Positions 6,662 through 10,940 of a stretch of 10,940 nucleotides of DNA are shown here, piece after piece. The first letter of the stretch is position 1. Each line of letters opens with the position of its first letter. Both the position numbers and the translations under genes were made by a program. The DNA comes from Candidatus Eisenbergiella stercorigallinarum. Lineage in GTDB: Bacteria; Bacillota; Clostridia; Lachnospirales; Lachnospiraceae. Where the stretch lies: NCBI GenBank assembly GCA_019120525.1, contig DWUW01000063.1, forward strand, positions 1 through 10,940, given 5' to 3'. The notes under the pieces are model-generated. The model ran no database searches. It saw nothing but the letters and a program-made list of their open reading frames with translations, and was not told where the DNA came from.

Positions 6662-8560
6662 ATGAAAGAAAATCTCAGATTAAAGGAGCTTGACGGACGC
6701 GGCACCCGGCTGACCGACCCGGTGCTGCTGGCAAGGGAAGCGGATAACCGGAGCTACATGATGCATCTGGAAAACCGTTTCCTGCTGCTGAATTATAACC
6801 TGGAGGCCGGAAGGGATTCTTCCTCCGACGTACCCGAAGGCATCCATACGGGCTGGGAATTTCCCACCTGCCAGCTGAGGGGGCATTTCCTCGGCCACTG
6901 GCTTTCCGCCGCAGCCATGCATTACCGGGAAACCGGGGATATGGAGCTGAAAGCGAAGGCGGACGCCATCGTTTCCGAGCTCGCGGAATGCCAGAAGGAA
7001 AACGGCGGGCAATGGGTCGGCCCTTTTCCGGAAAAATACCTGTACTGGATCGCGGAGGGCAAGCCCGTATGGGCGCCGCATTATACGCTCCACAAAATAT
7101 TCATGGGGCTTCTCGACATGTATGAATATGCCGGAAATGAAACCGCCCTTCAGATCGCCGAACGCTTTGCGGACTGGTTTTATGAATGGAGCGGGAAATA
7201 CAGCCGAGAGCAGTTTGACGACATTCTGGATTTCGAAACGGGAGGGATGCTGGAGATCTGGGTACAGCTTTATGAACTCACCGGAAACGCACGCTACCGT
7301 ACCCTGATGGACCGGTATTACCGGGGCCGTCTCTTCGACGCGCTCCTGCGGGGAGAAGACGTGCTCACCAACATGCATGCCAACACCACCATTCCGGAGA
7401 TCATCGGCTGCGCCCGCGCCTATGACGCCACCGGCGAGGAAAAATGGCGTGACATCGCGGAAAACTACTGGCGGCTCGCCGTCACCGAACGGGGCGCTTA
7501 TGCCACCGGCGGCCAGACCTGCGGGGAGATCTGGTCTCCCATGAAAAAGCTTTCCGCCCGTCTCGGGCAGAAGGGCCAGGAGCACTGCACCGTTTACAAT
7601 ATGATGCGGCTTGCCGGTTTCCTGTTCCGCTGGAGCGGCGATCCATCCTTCCTGGATTATCAGGAAAAGCTTCTCTATAACGGGATCATGGCGCAGGGCT
7701 ACTGGCACAGCAGCCTGAGCCACGGTTTTACCAGCCCTTATCCGAAGGAAGGCCTTCTTACCTATTTCCTTCCCATGCAGGCGGGAGGCCGCAAGGGCTG
7801 GAGCAGCAAAACCGGGGATTTCTTCTGCTGCCACGGCACGCTGGTACAGGCGAACGCAGCCTTCAACAGGGGACTCTACCATCAGTCCGGAAATACTCTT
7901 TACGTCAGCCAGTATTTTGACAGCGAGGTGCATTTTACGGTGGAAGGGCGGCCCGTAACGCTTCTGCAGAAAGCGGATCCGCTCACCGGAAGCGCCCATC
8001 TGTCAAGCGACTCCTCCGCCAGACAGTCTGTTCTGGAGGATACCCGCAAGTATCCCTCCAATCCCGACTGCCTCGCGCCCTGCCTGCGGATCGACGTCCC
8101 GGAGGAGACCGAATTCACCCTGATGCTTCGCATTCCCGCCTGGGTGCAGAAGGAAGCCCGCATCATCGTTAACCAGGAGGAGCCTTTATGCATCAGCCGC
8201 GCCTCCTGCTTCGTCCCTCTTTCCCGTACCTGGAAAAAGGGCGATGTGATCCGCATCCTGCTTCCCAGGGCGGTCACCTCCTGCCCGCTTCCCGACCAGA
8301 ACGACATGGCAGCCTTCCTTTACGGCCCGGTGGTGCTGGCGGGACTGTGCGATGAGGAACGGACGCTGCGCGTGCCCGACCCGTCCCGTCCGGAGCAAAT
8401 CCTCGTCCATGACAACGAAAGGGAATGGGGAAGCTGGAAGTCCACCTTCCGCGCCACGGGCCAGGAACGGGGCATCCGCTTCATCCCGCTGCATGAGGTG
8501 GGATACGAACCCTACAGCATCTATTTCCCTGTCCGGAAGGAAAGACCTGGGGAGCTTTGA
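6662..8560 (+). CDS. GH127 (DUF1680) glycosidase, beta-L-arabinofuranosidase-type
   Basis: This 632-residue protein belongs to GH127/DUF1680, cysteine glycosidases that include bifidobacterial beta-L-arabinofuranosidase HypBA1. The N-terminal helical toroid shows the family stretch GHFLGHWLSAAAMHY (74-88), WAPHYTLHKI (137-146) and LTNMHANTTIPEIIGCARAY (235-254). The metal and nucleophile site is present: E307 and C309 in QEHC, and C389 and C390 in FFCCHGT. These correspond to E338, C340, C417 (nucleophile) and C418 recalled for HypBA1. E289 in GEIW is a plausible acid/base. The part from about 415 on reads as the beta-sandwich region. There is no signal peptide, so it should act on imported sugars. 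The family also includes enzymes on other plant sugars, so the substrate is open. The gene stands alone, is divergent from tetR and ends at a bidirectional terminator. A link to the GH88/DUF2264 operon is possible, since all three are cytoplasmic glycan enzymes, but they are separated by the lipid genes. Confidence 0.92.
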   Translation: MKENLRLKELDGRGTRLTDPVLLAREADNRSYMMHLENRFLLLNYNLEAGRDSSSDVPEGIHTGWEFPTCQLRGHFLGHWLSAAAMHYRETGDMELKAKADAIVSELAECQKENGGQWVGPFPEKYLYWIAEGKPVWAPHYTLHKIFMGLLDMYEYAGNETALQIAERFADWFYEWSGKYSREQFDDILDFETGGMLEIWVQLYELTGNARYRTLMDRYYRGRLFDALLRGEDVLTNMHANTTIPEIIGCARAYDATGEEKWRDIAENYWRLAVTERGAYATGGQTCGEIWSPMKKLSARLGQKGQEHCTVYNMMRLAGFLFRWSGDPSFLDYQEKLLYNGIMAQGYWHSSLSHGFTSPYPKEGLLTYFLPMQAGGRKGWSSKTGDFFCCHGTLVQANAAFNRGLYHQSGNTLYVSQYFDSEVHFTVEGRPVTLLQKADPLTGSAHLSSDSSARQSVLEDTRKYPSNPDCLAPCLRIDVPEETEFTLMLRIPAWVQKEARIIVNQEEPLCISRASCFVPLSRTWKKGDVIRILLPRAVTSCPLPDQNDMAAFLYGPVVLAGLCDEERTLRVPDPSRPEQILVHDNEREWGSWKSTFRATGQERGIRFIPLHEVGYEPYSIYFPVRKERPGEL

Positions 8561-8578
8561 CTCTGCCGGAGCATTGCT

Positions 8579-8614
8579 GATTGAAAAATGTGCCATCAGG
8601 CACATTTTTCAATC
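8579..8614 (+). terminator. bidirectional intrinsic terminator after GH127
   Basis: A 16-bp perfect stem (GATTGAAAAATGTGCC, 8579-8594, pairing with 8599-8614) closes a 4-nt ATCA loop. The GC-rich core TGTGCC/GGCACA is flanked by A5 on one side and T5 on the other, so it can act in either direction. It starts 19 bp after the GH127 stop and separates that gene from the next transcription unit. Confidence 0.85.
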
Positions 8615-8634
8615 TTTCTCCAAAAGGGATCATT

Positions 8635-8663
8635 TTTTCATCAGTATCTTTCCTCCGTATAAT
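8635..8663 (+). promoter_or_regulatory. promoter of the unknown 250-residue gene
   Basis: TTTTCA (8635-8640, 4 of 6) and TATAAT (8658-8663, perfect) are spaced by 17 bp, just after the GH127 terminator. Transcription would start near 8670, giving a leader of about 85 nt. Just before the ATG the leader has GGAG-CTT-CTCC (8744-8754), a short hairpin that would include the Shine-Dalgarno. Confidence 0.65.
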
Positions 8664-8754
8664 CTGTTCTATTATATCAGTTTTTTACAGAATCCACACA
8701 TCTGCCGTCAGCAGTCTATATGTCTGACAATGTTTTTTGAAAAGGAGCTTCTCC

Positions 8755-9507
8755 ATGTATGTTCTCGTTTCCGGCAATCAGGACTGCCCTCCTTACAAAT
8801 CCATGGTTTACGGCCTGCTCAATACGGGCTGCTATGAACAGACAATCGTAATCAATCCTTATGAAAAGTGTTTTCTGCTTATGGACTATCTGAATAAGGA
8901 TACCAGACAGCCGACACCCCGGTATCAATGCATCAATTCCCGCCAGGATGGATGGATTACCTGTGAAAGGGTCTTTTTGCTGAAGCTTAATGCATACTGC
9001 CGGGAAAGAGGCCACGATGCCCGTCTCGTCTGTTTCAGAGGATATCCGGAGGTCTTTTACGATTTTTCCTTTCTGCTGCGTCTGATGAGGGGAAAGCATG
9101 TCCCTGTGGCTGATGCTGCCATCCCGCTGCGTACCAACGAAGATGCGGAACAATGGAATTATATCCGGACGCAGCAGGATGCCGATGCGCTGATGGACCT
9201 GTTCGTGGGCTTTCACGATTCCACGCTGAACCGGCTGACCTATGAAGAGGAATACGGAAAGGCAAAGCTGACAGCCCTCTTTGATAACTCAGGCTGGTTC
9301 GGCGTTATCGAACTGTGCTTTGAAGGGCTGCTTGCCCTGAATCTGCGCCCTCCTCTGGAAAACTGCTCCAGAGAAATTTTCTCCGCCACGCTTCTTTTCC
9401 GGGAGGAATCTGTTTTCTGGGCGGACGACGAACTCACAGAGGAAAATCCTCCCGGCCAGTGCACTTGGATTAAGGCGCTGAGTCTGAAGTGGCGGCAGGT
9501 AAAATAG
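8755..9507 (+). CDS. conserved-looking hypothetical protein, 250 residues
   Basis: I do not recognise a named family. The protein has no signal peptide or membrane segment and is rich in aromatic and cysteine residues (C11, C26, C39, C59, C70, C82, C94 among others). It appears to have two parts. The first 120 or so residues include FRGYPEVFYDF. The second, from about 135, begins QQDADALMDLFVGFHDSTL and continues with FDNSGWFGVIELCFEGLLAL and EIFSATLLF. This second part resembles stretches I have seen in uncharacterised Firmicutes proteins, but I cannot name the domain. The ATG at 8755 is preferred because AAAGGAG (8741-8747) lies 7 nt upstream; a TTG at 8737 lies before this site. By eye the gene is more AT-rich than its neighbours, which could mean separate acquisition. 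It has its own promoter and converges on the M56 gene with 6 bp between stop codons. Confidence 0.75.
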   Translation: MYVLVSGNQDCPPYKSMVYGLLNTGCYEQTIVINPYEKCFLLMDYLNKDTRQPTPRYQCINSRQDGWITCERVFLLKLNAYCRERGHDARLVCFRGYPEVFYDFSFLLRLMRGKHVPVADAAIPLRTNEDAEQWNYIRTQQDADALMDLFVGFHDSTLNRLTYEEEYGKAKLTALFDNSGWFGVIELCFEGLLALNLRPPLENCSREIFSATLLFREESVFWADDELTEENPPGQCTWIKALSLKWRQVK

Positions 9508-9513
9508 ACGTTC

Positions 9514-10940
9514 TTAAAAGTCACCGGCGCGCGCGCCGTCTCCCACATCAAACAGATAAATGGAAAAGCTCTCTCCTTCCGTTTCCTTTCCATAATGAAG
9601 CGGCAGATATTCCGCGGGGAACGCGATCTCCTTCGGCTCCTGGAACTGGAGGAATACATAGGCGATCCGGTTTCCGTCCAGAAGCAGCGCATATTCCCAG
9701 CAGTGATTGTCCCCGTAGATGGTCACAAAGGCCGAAGCGGCAAAACGCTCTTCATCCAGCCGCACAGCCTGGCTCTCTCCCCGGTAAACCTCCCGTATTC
9801 CGGAAAGCCGCGAAAGCTCCTGCTCATAGGCCTCATCCTCATACCTGCATTCCAGATAGATCTGGGCGGACGGATCGAAAAGAGTGTCCTGATAAAAGTA
9901 AAAATACTCCTCCGCCTGCGCGCCCTCAGGAATGGTTTCCGGGAAAATGTAGAGCCTGCTGTATCCCCGGAAGCCTTCAAACTCCCCGTAATCTCCGATA
10001 TCCTCGGTGTAGGCGCCCTCTCCCTCAAAAAACAGACGGATCAGGTTGATCCCCGGGCCGAAAAAGGCCAGAATACAGGTCAGCCCCAAAAGCAGAAGGA
10101 GAAAAGGCGCGGCCGCGATCTTTCCGACCCGGATCCGGCTGTCCGCCCGGAGGATCTCCGTGAGCCTGCGCTTCACATCCTCTCTGTCCCCTGACCAGGA
10201 ATTCGTGAAGGGATTTTGCCGCTTCCGGGCCTTATTCTCCCCCGTCATCTCCATAACCGTCAGAATACTTTCGCAATATGCCTTCCGTTCCCCCGGAGCT
10301 CTCTGCTCCGTCGCCGCCCGGTCGCACAGATATTCCCGCGCCCTTTCGATTTTACGGAAAAACAGGGCCGCCGCCGGGTTGAACCAGTGAACGCTCTGCG
10401 CCAGAACCAGAAGAAGCCTGTACCAGTTATCGAAACGGCGCGCATGGATGATTTCATGAAGAAATACATTCTCCAGCGCCGCCGCGTCCGTCAGCCCCTC
10501 CGGTATGATGATCATCTGGGAAAAAAAACCGATTCCAAACGGTGATGAGATTCCCGCGAGCCGTTTTACCCGGATGTTTATTCCATAACGCAGTTCGTTT
10601 ACGCAGCGCCGGTAAATCCCGTTTTCCGCCTCCGTCAGAGGCTCCCCCTTCCGGAAAATAAGAAACCGCAGCCTGAAATACCCGGCAAAGCGAAAAACGA
10701 TCAGGAAAAGACAGACCGCGAACCAGATCCGTGCCGCCGCCGAAAGAAGCACTTCAGAAAGGGCTTCTGCGGAAAAAAGACCCGCAGGAAATCCAAAATT
10801 TCCTTCCGTCAGCGCTTCCACCCGCCGCGTCAGCCATTCTCTCACCGATTCCGCCTGTTTCTGCCCGTTATCCCGCGCTTCCAGCTTCTCCTTCTCTTTT
10901 TCTTCCAGATATTCCTCCCGCCGCTGTTCCAGCAGAGTTT
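9514..10940 (-). CDS. BlaR1-type M56 membrane metallopeptidase, N-terminus outside the window
   Basis: The frame is open from the right edge to a TAA at 9514-9516, giving 474 visible residues; the gene begins beyond 10940. The protein is an M56 sensor peptidase of the BlaR1/MecR1 type, a membrane zinc protease that usually cleaves a partner repressor after sensing an external signal. Visible residues 1-50 are charged (EEYLEEKEKEK and on). A membrane segment follows near 64-86, then HEIIHARR with the zinc ligands (161-165), WFNP (185-188), and EYLCD with the third ligand Glu202. Another membrane segment lies near 274-293, and about 170 residues, predicted extracytoplasmic, follow. That tail shows no penicillin-binding motifs, so the signal is probably not a beta-lactam. 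A GTG at 10845 could be taken as start, but the frame continues upstream without a stop and family members carry membrane helices before this point. A BlaI-type repressor would be expected to the right, out of view. Confidence 0.88.
   Translation of the reverse strand, partial: TLLEQRREEYLEEKEKEKLEARDNGQKQAESVREWLTRRVEALTEGNFGFPAGLFSAEALSEVLLSAAARIWFAVCLFLIVFRFAGYFRLRFLIFRKGEPLTEAENGIYRRCVNELRYGINIRVKRLAGISSPFGIGFFSQMIIIPEGLTDAAALENVFLHEIIHARRFDNWYRLLLVLAQSVHWFNPAAALFFRKIERAREYLCDRAATEQRAPGERKAYCESILTVMEMTGENKARKRQNPFTNSWSGDREDVKRRLTEILRADSRIRVGKIAAAPFLLLLLGLTCILAFFGPGINLIRLFFEGEGAYTEDIGDYGEFEGFRGYSRLYIFPETIPEGAQAEEYFYFYQDTLFDPSAQIYLECRYEDEAYEQELSRLSGIREVYRGESQAVRLDEERFAASAFVTIYGDNHCWEYALLLDGNRIAYVFLQFQEPKEIAFPAEYLPLHYGKETEGESFSIYLFDVGDGARAGDF

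Noticed and set aside
6680..7999. 439-residue ORF on the - strand over GH127
   Set aside because: It is antisense to the GH127 catalytic domain and shows no domain signature.
9489..10390. Several + strand ORFs over the M56 gene
   Set aside because: They overlap one another in different frames and oppose a gene with an intact HEIIH zinc motif.

Overview
The window looks like chromosome from a moderately GC-rich Clostridia species, most likely a gut Lachnospiraceae. This is inferred from codon habit, AGGAG-type ribosome binding sites, the mix of cytoplasmic glycan enzymes with an oleate hydratase, and the TetR and BlaR1-like protein types. No rRNA, tRNA, CRISPR array or transposase is visible. 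Genus cannot be read from the sequence alone.

Left part (1-3841, + strand): an AT-rich upstream region leads into an 85-bp tandem repeat made only of stem-loops. Next come a GH88 unsaturated glucuronyl hydrolase (358-1494), a 101-bp gap holding a second, diverged set of the same three stem-loops, and a DUF2264 protein (1596-3737). A strong intrinsic terminator closes the unit. Neither enzyme has a signal peptide, so the pair probably processes imported uronic-acid oligosaccharides in the cytoplasm. GH88 removes the unsaturated end sugar; the DUF2264 protein is a candidate for the enzyme that creates it, but that is inference.

Middle (3871-6603, - strand): a TetR/DhaS-like regulator (5951-6517) is followed by an oleate hydratase (3871-5835) with both catalytic residues and an unusual N-terminal extension carrying a possible membrane anchor. 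The 115-bp gap between them holds a promoter candidate, a perfect 12-bp inverted repeat whose second arm covers the oleate hydratase ribosome binding site, and a long hairpin over the tetR stop codon. A fatty-acid-responsive regulator/hydratase pair is the simplest reading.

Right of this (6627-8614, + strand): a GH127 (DUF1680) glycosidase, transcribed divergently from tetR with nearly back-to-back promoters, ends at a bidirectional terminator hairpin. An unrecognised 250-residue protein (8755-9507) with its own promoter follows. It converges, with only 6 bp between stop codons, on a BlaR1-type M56 membrane metallopeptidase (9514 to the right edge, - strand), whose start lies outside the window.

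The most notable signal is the stem-loop leader element. The three stems recur in the same cyclic order before two adjacent genes. Each stem differs between the two leaders by compensating base changes, and the two full tandem copies differ only in loops.
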